A DNA stretch of 64,000 nucleotides from Spirometra erinaceieuropaei (GCA_902702965.1 CACRXP010000178.1:311226-375225), one strand, 5' to 3'. Shown: positions 1 to 11,835, counted from the stretch's first letter. Numbers and translations: made by a program. The notes: generated by a model not told the origin, from the letters alone.

Positions 1-638
1 AAATCCGTTTATCTCACAATGGACTCGATATAAGTTTACAATAAATTTTGTCACATTCGACAGGGTAGATGTGAATAACGACGATACACTGGAAAAGACC
101 ATGGTACCGTCGGACAGAATCGTCCGAACTCGGAGATCTTAAAGGAATCGGGAACCTGGTCGACTTAGATATTCGGACTTTCTAAGTGAAAATTCAGTCT
201 AAACGTGCATTCACCTTGTCAAATTAGAGCTTTTGTGAGGTAACGTTTTGACTACGTTTGACCCTGGCGCTCCCCCATACCCTTAAATTATGTCGATATT
301 AGTAAAATTTAAAATTTGCGTGAATCTACTAACTAGCCTTTACATTCTTCCCTAATTCATGTTCACGTCCACTGTTAAGCTTATGATACAGCATTATGCA
401 ATGATGGATTGGAAAGCACTTGCCAATTTTAGTGCCGAAAAGGCGATTGAGCTTTTATTGATCAAATAGAACACCTCAACTTGCACCCAGCTGGAAGTTC
501 CAGGCCTCCTCATGTGCAGGGCGTATAGCATTTGATAGGCCGTGTGCAGATACTGCACATCTTATTACGATGACGCAGTGAGACACGCACGAGACTTTTT
601 TCTCCTAATTATTAAGCAACACTAAATGTGTGCATTTA
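1..638. other. Non-coding duplicated DNA
   Basis: AT-rich sequence with no credible coding exon. It is shared with 44820-45458 with scattered substitutions. I see no transposon end here other than the one that begins at 639. Confidence 0.6.
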
Positions 639-1634
639 TACAGTAGATGGGCTTACTCATGAAATGTCAGCCGAAACTCCGAAATGCGTTTTCGTTTCGA
701 AAAGATTAACTAAGTAGTATTGTAAAAATAATTAACCTGCAAAAAATTCTCTAATAATTCATTTACCACAGGATGCCGGCTTTGGAACAAACTTTCTTTT
801 CTAGCTGCATGCAAAAACTAAACTGTGTAAAAAATGACTATTGATTAGCATGCATTTTTCTCATTGATTTTCGATGACTCTAAAAGCCCTATGGTATTTC
901 ATAGAGAACGTGCATAAAAATATTCAACCTTTCGCAAATTCGGCAGAAAATCAAGTTTTCCTTCAATCTTTTGCTCAAAGGAGAGGCATAGTTCGGTTTT
1001 CAATAAGTTTCTAATTGTGAGTCTTTTAAATACTGTGAAATAACCGTTCGTAAATCGTCATGTCTCTGCATTTACCAATGTGGTTTGTAAAGTTAACAAT
1101 AGGAAACAAATCCCATTGCACATTTTATGAACCCTACACGGCCTCCTCTTAATACATTAGAGAAACGTATGGTTCTCCGTACGCGAAAGTATACGGCTTG
1201 TAGTTTGGAAACCCTGAATTCTAGTATAAAGGCAGGACGGTTTCCTACTTATTCGGAAACTGGAAAAGTTTTGAAAACCAAATTATATCCCCCCTTTGAG
1301 TATAAGATGGAAGGAAGATTTATTTTTTTACCGCATAAGCGCAAGAATGAAAATATTTATTCATATTTTCCATGAAATATAATTGGACTTTTAGGAACAT
1401 CGAAAATCAATGAGAAAAATTCATGCTAATCAATAGTCATTTTTTACACAGTGTAGTTTTTGCATGCAGCCAGAAGGAAGTTCGTTTTAAAGATGACATC
1501 CTGTGGTAACTGAATTATTATCGAAATATGCTGCTGGCACATTGGTTTTACGACACTATTTAGTTAATCTTTTCGAAATGAAACCGCATTTCGGAATTCC
1601 AGTTGACATTTTATGAGTTAGCTCACTTACTGTA
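639..1634. mobile_element. Non-autonomous TIR element (MITE-like), copy A
   Basis: An element of about 1 kb bounded by long imperfect terminal inverted repeats. The left end reads TACAGTAGATGG then GCTTACTCATGAAATGTCA. The right end, read on the other strand, is TACAGTAAGTGAGC then TAACTCATAAAATGTCA. The inverted similarity continues inward through the motif TTTCGAAAAGATTAACTA. Both ends abut TA, which suggests TA-target insertion as in Tc1/mariner elements (inference). The interior is AT-rich with only short chance reading frames and no transposase. The copy-B counterpart is at about 45459-46452. Confidence 0.75.
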
Positions 1635-2223
1635 TATATATTTTTGCAAGTTTTGCACTGTTTGTTTTGTGGTCTCGAAGAGAATTTTCATAAAGAAAGT
1701 GAAAATGTTTATCGTCAAAGTTACCAGCTATACGACATCCTTCTTTCCCTTAAATTGCAAAAGGTCAATCACGGATATTATTAACCAATTACGGTAGCGA
1801 ATAGTAATTTCCTGCTTTCTTTAATAAGACACAAATTAACATAGCCCTAAAGATTAAAAAAAATCGGCAGGAGACAGCAAATTATCAGGCAAAATGGCCA
1901 GTTCTGGATTTTTAATTTCTTTTATCAGGTTATTGTTTACCGAGTTGAATAAGAGACCACAGTCCTACTTATTGTGATAAGTATATTTTACAACTCATGT
2001 TCCGGTCTTTTTCGAAGGCATTGACATATAGGCGAAAACGTGGCACTCGTTGTATCGAATATGCTGCTAAAATTAACTGCCGAGCAGAGTGTATCCTTGT
2101 ACGCTTCCTTGAAAAGTGGTACTTAACGTATATTTTGGCAAAATTATGCTCAATTTACGAGAAAACATTTGCCATGCTTTGATTTATGGAATATCCACTT
2201 TTTCATATTTTTTCGCAATCCAG

Positions 2224-2382
2224 GTTTAAGCGAATCTAAACCTGCCTTCAGCACCTCTGCTGATATTTTCTCAGAAGCAATCGTTATCAATTCAGATGAT
2301 GAAGGAGATGACGGGGATTCCTCTGCTAAACAAGACAATAAGGTCACCACTTCGGCAATCCCTACAGAATCCATTGAAGATG
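2224..2382 (+). CDS. Linker (stalk) exon of the upstream FN3 paralogue, copy A
   Basis: This open segment of 159 bases lies between a good acceptor (tttcgcaatccag) and a donor (G|gtaatg). It is phase 1 at both ends, like the FN3 exons of the gene downstream. It encodes 53 residues rich in Ser, Thr, Asp and Glu, with an acidic NSDDEGDDGDSS run, no cysteine and no hydrophobic helix. That suits a flexible extracellular stalk between FN3 domains and the membrane exon. Copy B has the same length and splice sites (47042-47200). All 12 base differences between the copies change an amino acid. The exon assignment is inferred from splice sites, phase and conserved length; no known domain is recognised. 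Confidence 0.65.
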
Positions 2383-2992
2383 GTAATGTCTTCTATTGGA
2401 GACAAAATATGCAAACCACAAGAGGGCCTATTAAAATAACGTTTGCATGTACGGATACCGGTTGTGCTTTTCAGCATAGTTTTTGAATTCTGTTTGAGTA
2501 ACCGTTATGAGATGTTGGCTAATGAAGTCTCCGCTTTTTAAAAAATGGCTTTTTCCAGATAATTGATTTTCGAGAGAAAAAATAACCGCCTTGATCATGG
2601 TTGAACACTCCGATAAATAGCACAATTCGGCCCATTTTCCTGACAGTCACGTCCGTTGAGTTAGGAATGAGCATGAGAAGTCGAATGTGTTCGGTTTGCA
2701 ACAGTGAAAAGACCGTTGTCAAATGTAAATCAAGAGAACTTCTGGTTGGAGCCAATTTGATTTTGAAAATGTTGCTTCGATAACGGCACTAATGTCACTT
2801 TCTTATTTTCTATCACCAAAAGAGAAGTTGATTACGCTTTAGGTTATACCAAGTCCAATTACGCCACACTTTTCTATTTTTCCCGATGCTGCTAAACAGG
2901 TTTGATTGGCCGTCAACAGAAGCGAACAAACGAGCTCCATGAATAGAGTTCAAAAGACGAAGATGCGATCACTGGAACAAAAAGTTTATTGA
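2383..2992. other. Intron of the upstream paralogue
   Basis: Between the linker exon and the hammerhead remnant I see only short chance reading frames on both strands and no splice-bounded exon. The same sequence is present in copy B at 47201-47821. Confidence 0.5.
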
Positions 2993-3032
2993 CCTGACGC
3001 TTCGGACTCTCGCTCGAACACATCATCAGAGG
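2993..3032 (-). ncRNA. Hammerhead-ribozyme-like motif, degenerate helix II (copy A)
   Basis: On the minus strand the order is CCT, the core CTGATGA, a T, an imperfect helix II ending GAGAGTCC, then GAAGC, GTC and AGG. CCT and AGG can pair as helix I, and cleavage would fall after GTC. The 5' arm of helix II no longer matches its partner, and GAAA has become GAAG, so activity is doubtful. The 3' flank (CAATAAA, then CCAGTGATCGC) matches the flank of the motifs near 16426, 18906-19238 and 47822, which places them in one retroelement family. Such motifs are known from Penelope-like pseudo-LTRs and retrozymes. Confidence 0.6.
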
Positions 3033-3419
3033 CAGTCCCAGATATGGGCAGTGAAGGGACAAGGACTACAGCATTTGTAGTACGTGACTGCCGTTGGAAC
3101 ACATGTGTACTGTGACTGACAGTTCTCACGATCACCGCTGAGGTTTGTAAAAAGTGCGATGATGGCTCATCGCCGCAGTGGCTCGAAAATCGCCACTGCC
3201 CTTGTCTGCGACTGTCTCTGATAATACGCACAAGTGGGAATTGGGTACTTTAGATCAACAAACTCCTTGCTCTAGTGGCCAGATCTACTTCTTCCGTGAC
3301 TGAACGTATTGATACGACCCTATGGATATATTCAATACCTACCATTAAACAGCAGATGAATGTCATATAGTAGGTTGGTTTTTTACTTCTTTCCTCCCTG
3401 CTTCGATCTGAACTTACTG

Positions 3420-4050
3420 TGCAGGTGCTACCTCATGAAAGTTTTGGCGAAATTTTCAAATGCATTTTCGTCTGGAGAAGAATAATGACAAAAAGGTTGT
3501 GCAGCATAATCCAAAGATAGTTCGGTTGGCTTTGTATTTTTTAGTTTTCTGCTCCGATCTGAACTTAAAGTGGATGTGTCAACTCATGAAATGTTTTCTG
3601 AAATTCCCAAATAGGTTTCAGACTCCAGAAGACTACTTAAGTAGGGCTGCAATATTAGTAACCGTCCAGGATATTTCAGTTACTTCGCGATGTCGACTTT
3701 TAAACAAGCTTTAATCTGGCCGCCTGCAAAAACCAAATTCTGTAAAAACTGACTACTAACGTAGTGTGGATTTTTTCTCCTTTATGCTCAGTGTCCTTAT
3801 AGATTAAAATATATTTCATAGAAAAAGTGTATAAAGACATTAACTTTTTTCTCATTTGGAAAATAACTACGTCTTTTTAAAATTATGTACTTAAAAGGGG
3901 GATATAATCCAATTTTTGGAACGTTTCTAATCGTGAGACTTTTTAGACCTCGATATGCCCGTTAATATAACATCATGTCTCTGTATTTACTAATGTTGCT
4001 TGTGACGTTTGCAATATGAACCAAATCCATGGCTTTATTTTATGAACCCC
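3420..4050. mobile_element. Truncated TIR-element remnant
   Basis: The stretch from about 3565 (CAACTCATGAAATGT) to about 4050 follows the left half of the element at 639-1634: an end motif, then AAGACTACTTAAGTAGGGCTG, then 'accaaatccatgg...ttttatgaaccc'. The right half with its inverted end is missing. A second, more decayed end lies near 3430. The same remnant occurs in copy B near 48250-48890. Confidence 0.55.
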
Positions 4051-4202
4051 ATGAGTTATTTCACTTTCAAATCCACTCTTTGCACATATTCATCTGCTAC
4101 GCTTTTAGATTGTTATTGGATATTCACATGCTAACTCTGCTTTTGAGCATTGCGAGTGGCAACTGTCGGAAATCTAATTTCACACTTTGCTCGTCATTTT
4201 AG

Positions 4203-4380
4203 AAATCGTGCAAGAAGAAGCCGTTTGGCAGACAGCAATTGCCATCTTAGGCCTCGCAGTTGCTTCTATACTAGCTTACCATGGTACTTCCTACATCTCC
4301 TCTTTCTCTGTCGTCGATGTGGGAGAGCCTTCATTGAATCGCATGTCTAGTGAAGCCCTAAGGCCCGACTCGAGTCATAA
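4203..4380 (+). CDS. Alternative membrane exon, first half of a two-exon cassette (copy A)
   Basis: The acceptor is ...cattttag|AAATCG and the donor is CATAA|gtatgt. The exon enters in phase 1 and leaves in phase 2 (178 bases). It encodes about 59 residues beginning EIVQEEAVWQT, then one hydrophobic helix (AIAILGLAVASILAY) and a polar tail ending DSSHK. The start resembles that of the terminal exon (QEE, then an AI-rich helix), so the two may be ancient duplicates. With 4452-4528 it makes 255 bases, an in-frame 85-codon cassette between phase-1 exons. If the short intron is retained, translation stops at 4430-4432. Copy B keeps this exon (49391-49568) with 5 replacement and 3 silent codon changes. 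Confidence 0.6.
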
Positions 4381-4451
4381 GTATGTAACACTTGAGCATC
4401 TGTTTCGCGCACTTTTATATCCTGACTGGTGAACTTTCCATTTTGTTTTAG

Positions 4452-4528
4452 TGACTCCATCCGCAGGCTCACAAAGTCAGAATATATTGAGACCAAAATG
4501 GTGGAACGTCAAACGCAATTGAGTCTTG
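4452..4528 (+). CDS. Second exon of the alternative membrane cassette (copy A)
   Basis: The acceptor is ttttgttttag|TGACTCC and the donor is CTTG|gtaagc. The exon enters in phase 2, leaves in phase 1 and is 77 bases long. Joined to 4203-4380 it stays open and reads NDSIRRLTKSEYIETKM and a further short polar stretch, a probable cytoplasmic or juxtamembrane tail. The intron between the two is only 71 bases. In copy B the middle of this exon is deleted: 13 bases remain at 49675-49687, a loss of 64, which breaks the frame. Confidence 0.55.
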
Positions 4529-4602
4529 GTAAGCATGAAACTGTATGTGTTACATTTATCTGTCTCTCCACCTTACCGCAATAACGCAGGCTTCCGCAAT
4601 CA

Positions 4603-4888
4603 ACGCAAAGCAAAGGGAAGTATTAACTGTCTGCATTTAATCGTCGTTTCGTCCTCGTGAAGACAGACAGCATAGACAACGATCTTCTAAACAATGAGTA
4701 CGGACAAAAATTCTTACTTCGCAGGAGCTCTGATTTCGCTTAAGTGGACAGAGCATAAACGCTTGTTTTATTAACAATGTCCAGCGAGTGATTTACATGC
4801 GTGAGCTGTCGAATGCCCAGGCAAATCACATTCTCACAGTTTTTCAAATTCAGCTGAGAGTACACAAAAAACGAAGTCCAAACGTCTG
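4603..4888. other. Copy-A-specific insertion
   Basis: About 285 bases here are absent from copy B, where 'cttccgca' is followed directly by sequence matching 4890 onward. I see no terminal repeats, coding frame or known element, so its nature is unknown. Confidence 0.55.
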
Positions 4889-5209
4889 ATTGCATTCGAT
4901 TCAAATTACATATGTTTACAATAAATGACGACCATTAGGCTTCAAATAACCGGACGTCTTTAAATTTACTTCTTCACAGGACTGAATGTCAACGGATTTT
5001 GGCCTCGGTTGTCATTTAGAATATGAAGCGCATTCTGAATGCTGATTTCTGAAAGTTTCTCAAAGTCTCAATCCCGTCTAGTTGTTAAGCTCTCATAGGT
5101 TAAATGCTTACCTCGTGAAAGAATGCCCAACGATGCATTCACACGCCATTTGTGTAGTCGACGTAACATCTTTGTATGATCCCAATTGGTAAAATGATGG
5201 CTTTTTTAG

Positions 5210-5403
5210 GGACTCTCCAAGAGGAGGGCCTTCCACCAGCGGCAATCACAGTCACAGTCTTTGGGATTCTCTCCCTTTTGGCGTTGGCGATCGGCGTCTC
5301 AATCCTGCTTATTCGTCGACGCAGAAGGATGAGGGAGTTGAAGCTCAACATTGCTATGGTCGATAGCGACGATGTCGACTCAAAAATCTCCGCGGATTTT
5401 TAA
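5210..5403 (+). CDS. Terminal transmembrane exon of the upstream FN3 paralogue (copy A)
   Basis: The acceptor is gcttttttag|GG and entry is in phase 1, ending at TAA 5401-5403. It encodes GTLQEEGLPPAAITVT, a hydrophobic helix (VFGILSLLALAIGVSILLI), a basic stop-transfer run RRRRRMR, and a short acidic tail ending ADF. This is the anchor of a type I membrane protein with a cytoplasmic tail of about 35 residues. The signal and FN3 exons of this paralogue must lie upstream of the window. Copy B (50107-50300) differs at 12 bases in 11 codons, 8 of them silent, which supports a real protein under purifying selection. I see no canonical AATAAA just downstream. Confidence 0.8.
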
Positions 5404-7250
5404 ATCTTTCTCTATTGACTTCATCTCATGTAGTCAGCATAATGCAGTAGAAATAGGCGTAAATACATAGTAGAATAGTCGTACATGTTTCTGGTTTTGA
5501 ATCAAGTTTGGCACGGCCAATCTTGTATTTAGATAATTATAGGAAGATTTCAAGGAGTAGGCGGGGCAGGCGTTGGACATTATCTATGCCGTCATTAACT
5601 CGTGGGTCTGAATGACTTTTGTGCACGCCAAATACGCACTGATGCAATGTAACATTGGCTTCAATATTGACTAGTTGACGTCTCTTGTGTCTCCAGGCCA
5701 ATTCGTTTTCACCATTTAAAAGTCCATTGGTAAAGGAAGATTATATCTCACTTCCAGCAGCATATTACAAGTGTTTTTAGTGTTCACAGTCTGGTCGGAT
5801 CGGGTGAAACCGATCAAGGGTGAGTGTAGTCGAAATATCTAATATACAGTTACGCCCACCACCACTGTCATCATCATCATCATACACTCCATGCGTCATT
5901 GTCTTACGTTCCGTAAATAAGCAAGGCGTGTATTTTTTTAAAACTACTGAGTTGAGATTTGCATTGTTTATTGTATCTGAGCGATGCAAACTGAAATTAA
6001 ACAGTGCCACTTCATAAAGTTTGTGCTAAACAAGCATATTAGTAAATTTCAGCTACTTAATCTGTTTTTAGGAAATTACCTAACACCGTTGTTATGGAAG
6101 CTCTCATAATCTGTCTAAATAAGTGTGCCTTTTTTCACGATGTTTTTATATTTCGAATAGCAGTTTCTGATATCGTATTCTCGAGTCTTGTATTAATACA
6201 AGATATTTAATGGACGGAGTGAATGAGGTGCGACAGAAATCAGTTGATGCACTAACTGATCCTTTGGGCATTTAAGCCTCTTCTCTATTTTCGAAGATAA
6301 GTCTTAGAAAAGTGCCCGCATTTTCATAGGAGCATCTGAGATTAAAAATCCCACCTCCATGCAATATCTTCTTGTGGCGGTCTCAATCACATGATTAGCG
6401 CTCACTCATCTGTCGCCCATGAAACAATATCGCACCTACGTCTGCCAATATCGCTAATTGGGTGAAATACGTCTTTTCTGGATGATCGCGTGTGATGAAC
6501 GTTAGATGGGGATGTGGGATTCCGCCAAGAAATGCGCCTGATATCAGAATGGACTCTGGTAGGGAATGCAGCAGAGAGTATGTATCAAATTCCTCCCAGA
6601 CATACTATAAACTATCGCACCGCAATATATGTCATGACCTTTAAGGTTTCCGACCGACTGGATAAGCTGCGTTTTAATCAAGTCGTATCCCAAACTGCCA
6701 CATCTGTCTAGTAAAGCGACCCTGACTGAGGAATGTTTTTACTTGTTCGTGTGAGTGCGCGTCTAGGCACGAGAGCATGTGCGGGATGTAGATACGTAGC
6801 CATTCGATACCTGTGTTTTCAGTTGGCGCCTTCGTGAGCTTATTTTGCCTTGGCAAACTGTCAATTTACAAACAAAGCAAGAAACTTATTGTGAGGACAA
6901 GGCCTTAAAAGATTTTTAAATACTGTAGGATGAAACGGACAATCCTAGGCGTTGCTTTACAGGTCACTCGGCTGGCAGGTAGGCAATGACCAGTGGGCAA
7001 AGGTTGCACACATGGTGATAGTCCAACTCCGGACACGAGGCTCTGATACGACCCCATTTGAAATCTACAAGCACGGTGGACACCGCCAGATGGATCACAT
7101 CACAGCACTCTTTTAGGAGATGTGGTGAAAAGGTCAGGCCTATCAGAATTCCACAGACGCGACTGTCGTTCATCCCTACAACTACATAGGGAACCGGCAA
7201 CTGCGTGACAGTCGCAGGGGAATCTCGCTACTCAACATCCCTGGGGAGAT
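5404..7250. other. 3' flank of the upstream paralogue; no gene seen
   Basis: The stretch holds the 3' untranslated or flanking DNA and a short CAC/ATC trinucleotide patch near 5850-5884 that is much longer in copy B. Around 6390 copy B carries a 1.9-kb transposon that copy A lacks. I see no coding exon or RNA gene. Confidence 0.5.
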
Positions 7251-7519
7251 CTTTCCGTCAATCAAGTCAACAGATACCTCGAGCAAAGACTACCGCTGGA
7301 AAGACAATGTGGCTTTTAACAGCACCGTAGGGCCACTGATATGGTCTTTGTTGATTGCCAGCTACACCGGAAGTGCTAGGAGATGCGAACCCAACTCTGC
7401 ACTATCTACTTGAACTTGCCGAGGACCTTCGAAGTGGTGAATCGTGGGTGACTGTGGGGAATCAAACAGAAAGTCGGCTATCCTGAGCGATTCACCCATA
7501 TGGTCCGTTAGCTCCGCGT

Positions 7520-7970
7520 CCGAATGGTGGCACGCGTTATGGACAACGGCACCATCTCCGAGGCCTTCGCTTTGACCAGTGGAATGAAGCACAGTTGCGC
7601 ACTTACTGTGGTGTGCGTCCTGGGATACGCATTGCCCACAGAGCCGAAGGGCATCTTTTTGACCACAGGCGCATGCAGGCTACGACGCGGCTTCTACGAC
7701 CACTGTCAACGATCTGCTCTTCTCCGACGGCTGCGCGGTCAACACCACGACGGAAGGAGACATGCAACGGAACCTGGATCTCTTTGCCGCCGGCTGCGCC
7801 AACTCTGAACTGACCATTAGCATGGACAAAACGGTGATCATGCACCAACCCTCACCCAACGCGGATTATTGCCCACCTCATATCAATGTCAAAACTACGG
7901 ACATCTTCCTTCTTAATATCCCCACTAAGGGGGGTTCACAGGCATCCGAGACTGAACCCGAGTAGTCCCC
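7520..7970 (+). pseudogene. Non-LTR retrotransposon reverse transcriptase fragment (copy A)
   Basis: Frames on the plus strand read MARVMDNGTISEAFALTSG, then, after a shift, NDLLFS-DGCAVNTTTEGDMQ and DLFAAGCANSELTISMDKT. This is the fingers-palm region of a LINE reverse transcriptase. The catalytic F/YADD box is degraded to FSDG, the usual 'KQGC' after SGM is lost, and there is at least one frameshift. The fragment is dead and lacks its endonuclease and 3' end. A G-rich tract follows near 8000-8035. The copy-B counterpart is 54355-54790. Confidence 0.7.
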
Positions 7971-8071
7971 CACTTTTTGTAAAATCCTTGTGTGCTGCGG
8001 GGGTTGGGGGTGGGGAGTGGGGGAGGGGCGGTGGTCATGTTTGGCAAGCTTAGACGGGCACTGCGTCTAGC

Positions 8072-8168
8072 CCCCGTACCAGCTATCTGACTGGCTGAGG
8101 TAGCGGACTGACGCCTAGGGGACGAAAGAGATGGTGAGGTCGGTTCTAGGAGGCTCAGTTCTCACGAC
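8072..8168. other. Segment that differs between copies A and B
   Basis: Between 'gcgtctagc' and 'aacgcatattcc' copy A has these 97 bases, while copy B has 133 bases (54896-55028) that repeat the sequence found at about 54135-54270 and at 7300-7435. One copy has been rewritten since the duplication. Confidence 0.55.
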
Positions 8169-8708
8169 ACTCAACGCATATTCCTTACAATGAACAATAT
8201 GACGCGCTTTTAAACTATCACAATGCGCTAAAAACCTAGACCTTAAATGCTGCCATCTGGTGAGATAACTCCATCCTCCTCTAAGTACAGAGAGTCAGGT
8301 TGCAACGACTACGACTTTCCGTTGCCTCTATGACACTAACGCTCAGATGGAATCCGAGCCGCGCCTCTTTTCTTGGTATGAAAAGGGGGTTCATTTTGCG
8401 CGTAGAAAGCGTGTGTCCGACACGTAGACAGGGTGTCTATCGTGGCCAGCCCGTGTCCCCGAATCTGCCTCCTGCTTTCTGCAATATGTCTTGACACAGG
8501 GTTTTATACGGCTGAATGGAGAAAAAAAAACGGTTGATAAATCACAAGTTTACTATAATTATAGACTAATTAATGTGCTTGTCATCGTTTGCGATGGCCG
8601 ATATATAATTATTTTATTGAGTCAGCATACGAACATAACTGCGACAAAGGCAGCCGAGTCTTCAAGATGCTGTGACTGCAACATATGCGGAAGTTGTCTA
8701 AGTAATTG

Positions 8709-8757
8709 TCTATTCATGGTGACTTTCATCACGAGAAAGCAGGTCGAAACGTGACTA
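8709..8757 (+). ncRNA. Decayed hammerhead-like motif (copy A)
   Basis: The copy-B counterpart (55551-55598) has an intact CTGATGA core, but here the same place reads TTCATGG, so the catalytic core is lost. The 3' half (GCAGGTCGAAACGTGAC) is kept. It is listed as the broken sister of the copy-B motif. Confidence 0.4.
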
Positions 8758-10700
8758 ACTGGACATGTGCTGAATCTAGCGGTCATTGTTAACAAGTGGT
8801 CGACACATCGACACACATTAAACAAACGATCGTTCCGTAATCGGTAGCAGAGTAGTTACTGTGAGCTGACAAAGTGCAAATCTCCGACATTTCAGGTAGC
8901 AGTCTGCGGTAAAGTTATCCAAGATAAAGTTTTTAATTTTTGTGGCATTCGTTTTTTTCAGTTAAGAGAGGTGGACGCAACGTAATAGACACTCAGTGAC
9001 CGATCGCACAAGATGTTGACCAAAGTTTTGGAGTGCATTCTGACTTAGGAAGAATTACTTAAGTGAGGTCGTAACGTTGTCTATCTGCCAACATAATCCA
9101 ACAACATTTTAAACATGTCACGGTGTTGGCTTCCAAATGCATTTCTTGTCGACCGTCTGTAAAAAATGTACACATTGCAAAATGATCACTTATGTAGTAC
9201 GTATTTTCTCCATCGATTCTCTGTGCTCCTCTGGATATATTTCACAAAAACCTCCAGAAAATATTAATTTTCGTAATCACTTGGTAACGGACCATGTCTG
9301 CTTCAATTTTTTTACTTGGTTAAGCCGCATCTTTCGTTTTAAAGTTTTCCAATTGCCGAGTAATTTTGAGATCGATCTGTTGTCGCAAAACTTTCAAGCA
9401 GTATGATTTCATATAAGAAAAAAATGGATTTCTCTATGCTGCCAAGAAAATATTATACATTTCACATTAAATGTTGCAAAGAATGTGCACTATGCTGCAT
9501 GTCTAATAAAGAGCATTGTTAAACAGCCAGAATGAGTGCTGCTCAAATAGACCTTGTACGGTCTTAAAAAATCTCATAATAAGAAACTTTTGAATATGAA
9601 AACATATTTTTTCTCCAAATACAAAATCTGACCGAAGTGTGATTTTCTTCCGAAAGAATCCAGACAATATATTTTTTGCATGTTTTATTTTAAACAATTT
9701 GAACTTACAACAGCTTCAGAAATCGACAGAAAAGACTCATACTACACAATGGCTCATTTTTTCGTCCAATGCGATTTTTGAAAGTGTCCTCAAAGAAGCA
9801 CATTCAAAAGTTAACACTCTGGTGTGTCTGAAATATCACAGAATTAGGCCACAAAATAACCAATACTATAACGTCAATTAAGAAGTATTCCTTTCTCGAA
9901 AACGCATTGCAGAATGTCCGCTAAAATTTAATAAGATCGATCAGTCACTGATACCAACCGACTGATTCAGACGAGTGTTCACGCATAGCATGCGTCGGTG
10001 GGTCCTAATAAGAGTGGTTGAGCATAATATGCTGTTCTCTAAGCGATGGGCATGCGAGTAAGAAAGAATAATTTCCTGAGATAGCGAAGATGGATAACGT
10101 TATGCAAAGGACTGAAAAGTCCTAGACGCTTCTGGGGTTAGCGTATGTTTGTTTGTTTTCTACCTTGTGTCTCTTGCAAGTTAGAATTTCGTCTGATGTT
10201 AAGATACCCTTGGGGATCCGTTCTCAGCGAGGTCAGATGACTGTGTCGACTGAAACACGATCCATACCGAATAATGCAAGACATCATTCGACCAACAGCT
10301 TCTGCATACTACTGGTCATTCGCTTCTCACTCAGAAGGCAAAGCTCCCGACTCAATGAACAGTCTCGACCTTATGTTCACTAAGCCACCTGGCAACATCG
10401 ATACCATGAATGGCTTACTCAATTAGGTCAGAACGACAATGTAATGTTCACCCTATTCATGTTGCTTGACCAGCTGCCCGGTTTCCAAACAAATAATTTA
10501 AGTTTGTTGAGGCGTGAACTTCGTCTTATTGACGGCGAATCCGCATTCCCTGGCGATATCCACTAGGTTTGGGGTCAGTTTAAAGTGATGCTTCACAATC
10601 TCCTCTCCAGCCGCTGTAAAATCACGTGAAAAAGACTAGCTAACAGGACTTGTTGTCCGACTCTCTCCTAAAAGAAATATGTAACCAAGAAGAAGGAAAT
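8758..10700. other. Duplicated non-coding DNA; no gene seen
   Basis: AT-rich sequence shared with 55600-57500. Its reading frames are short, carry no recognisable motif and are not framed by splice sites. From about 10120 to 10640 base composition rises. The minus strand near 10500-10570 reads DIARECGFAVNKTKF, possibly retroelement-derived, but I cannot assign it. Confidence 0.4.
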
Positions 10701-10737
10701 GTAGAACAGTTACCTTATTAATGAGCAAGCAGGCGGA

Positions 10738-10962
10738 ATGAAGCACCTATACCACTTTTATGAATTGCCGAAGGTACAGAAGTCTTAGAGGCCAAGAATA
10801 AGACAACACATCTCTCTGATTTCTTTTTGGATTCGTTTTGGCAAGCAAATCCAACACTCTTCTACCCACTTATGATGCCGAAAAAGTGTTTGCCATCAAA
10901 ACTATCCTCCTCCTCGAAGGAAAGGTTCAGGGAGAGTAGCTGGACTTGAAGAATCTGGCATA
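10738..10962 (+). pseudogene. Penelope-like RT fragment, plus strand (copy A)
   Basis: The plus strand reads HFYELPKVQKS, then R-PRIRQ and FGKQIQHSSTH in drifting frames. This matches the Penelope-like RT block Y-G-L-P-K-x-H-K-(P/S)...RPI...AK. The copy-B counterpart is clearer (FYGLPKVHKS near 57540-57590, then KTILFTEG). There are several frameshifts and stops. It is a different family from the elements at 13.7-16.5 kb and 36.9-39.6 kb. Confidence 0.5.
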
Positions 10963-11512
10963 AAGTTTGCGACCTAACTCATGAATTGTGTCGAAATTTA
11001 TGAATGATTGCCAGTCAGTCGCAAACCGACACCATTTCATGAGTCCGATTTTTATGTTTATTAATTACAAGTTTAAGTGAATTAAAAACATAAAAGAAAC
11101 ATTAAGGACAGTGTTGCGTTGTTTAGAAATTCCGATTTGTTTTGAAAAGCGCAATATACCGAAAACGTCAGAAATGGCTCTAATTAAGTAAAGTCCGTTT
11201 TTAGATGTATAGAATGTATTCTCATACCAAACACGTAGTAAATATGAAGTGGACATAAAATAACGTCTATTAACAATGTTTTAATGACGTTTACATCTAA
11301 ATATCGTCTAATAAGTAGTGTGACTTCATATATGACGGCTTTTCAACTGCCTACATTCTGGGTGTAGATTCCAAAACAGTTTTCCAGTGTTCCATAAGTT
11401 CCTCTACTTTTTAGAGTTAAGTCAGATGAGGTTCAACAAGAGAAACTGGATTTTGCTTTATTTCGCCGATGGGGACATCGTAGGATCAAAAGTTTTCATA
11501 AGATGGCATGCC
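10963..11512 (-). mobile_element. Short TIR element inserted only in copy A
   Basis: About 550 bases are present here and absent from copy B, where the flanks join as 'catacataacatcg'. The left end (GCGACCTAACTCATGAA) and the right end read in reverse (CATGCCATCTTATGAAAA) form imperfect inverted repeats. The sequence just inside (CAGTCGCAAACCGACACC on the plus strand) is the reverse of the right end of the elements at 17119-19891 and 51319-53210, so this is an internally deleted family member in the opposite orientation. Confidence 0.65.
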
Positions 11513-11689
11513 TAACATCGACGAAATCTCAGCCAAACTGTTAAAGGATATAGCTTCCGTAAGTGTCAAGCCGCCGGCCCTGATCCTTAAGACGTCACTT
11601 GCCACCGGTGCAACCGGTGAGCAACCACCGCTCTGCTAGTTAACACTGAAAGTCGAGCATCTGCTAATAACAACAGGCTTACGAGTCTA

Positions 11690-11835
11690 GTTGTGCATGG
11701 TCATTTGAGACATGAGGTTTCGTCTCATAACTGCCAGTTGATGTTTGTGGATTTGTGTAGAGGTACATAGTCCCGTTTGACCACAATAAACGGCAGCACA
11801 GGCATCGCATGGGAACTTATACAGGACGTCCTTCT
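11690..11835 (-). pseudogene. Penelope-like GIY-YIG endonuclease remnant (copy A)
   Basis: The minus strand reads DVLYKFPCDACAAVYCGQTG, then HKHQLAVMRR and MSQMTMH. This is the GIY-YIG-type nuclease core of a Penelope-like element (Y...C..VYCGQT). It is closely related to the longer fragment at 23914-24207 and has a partner in copy B at 57940-58085. No RT of the same family is attached. Confidence 0.6.
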
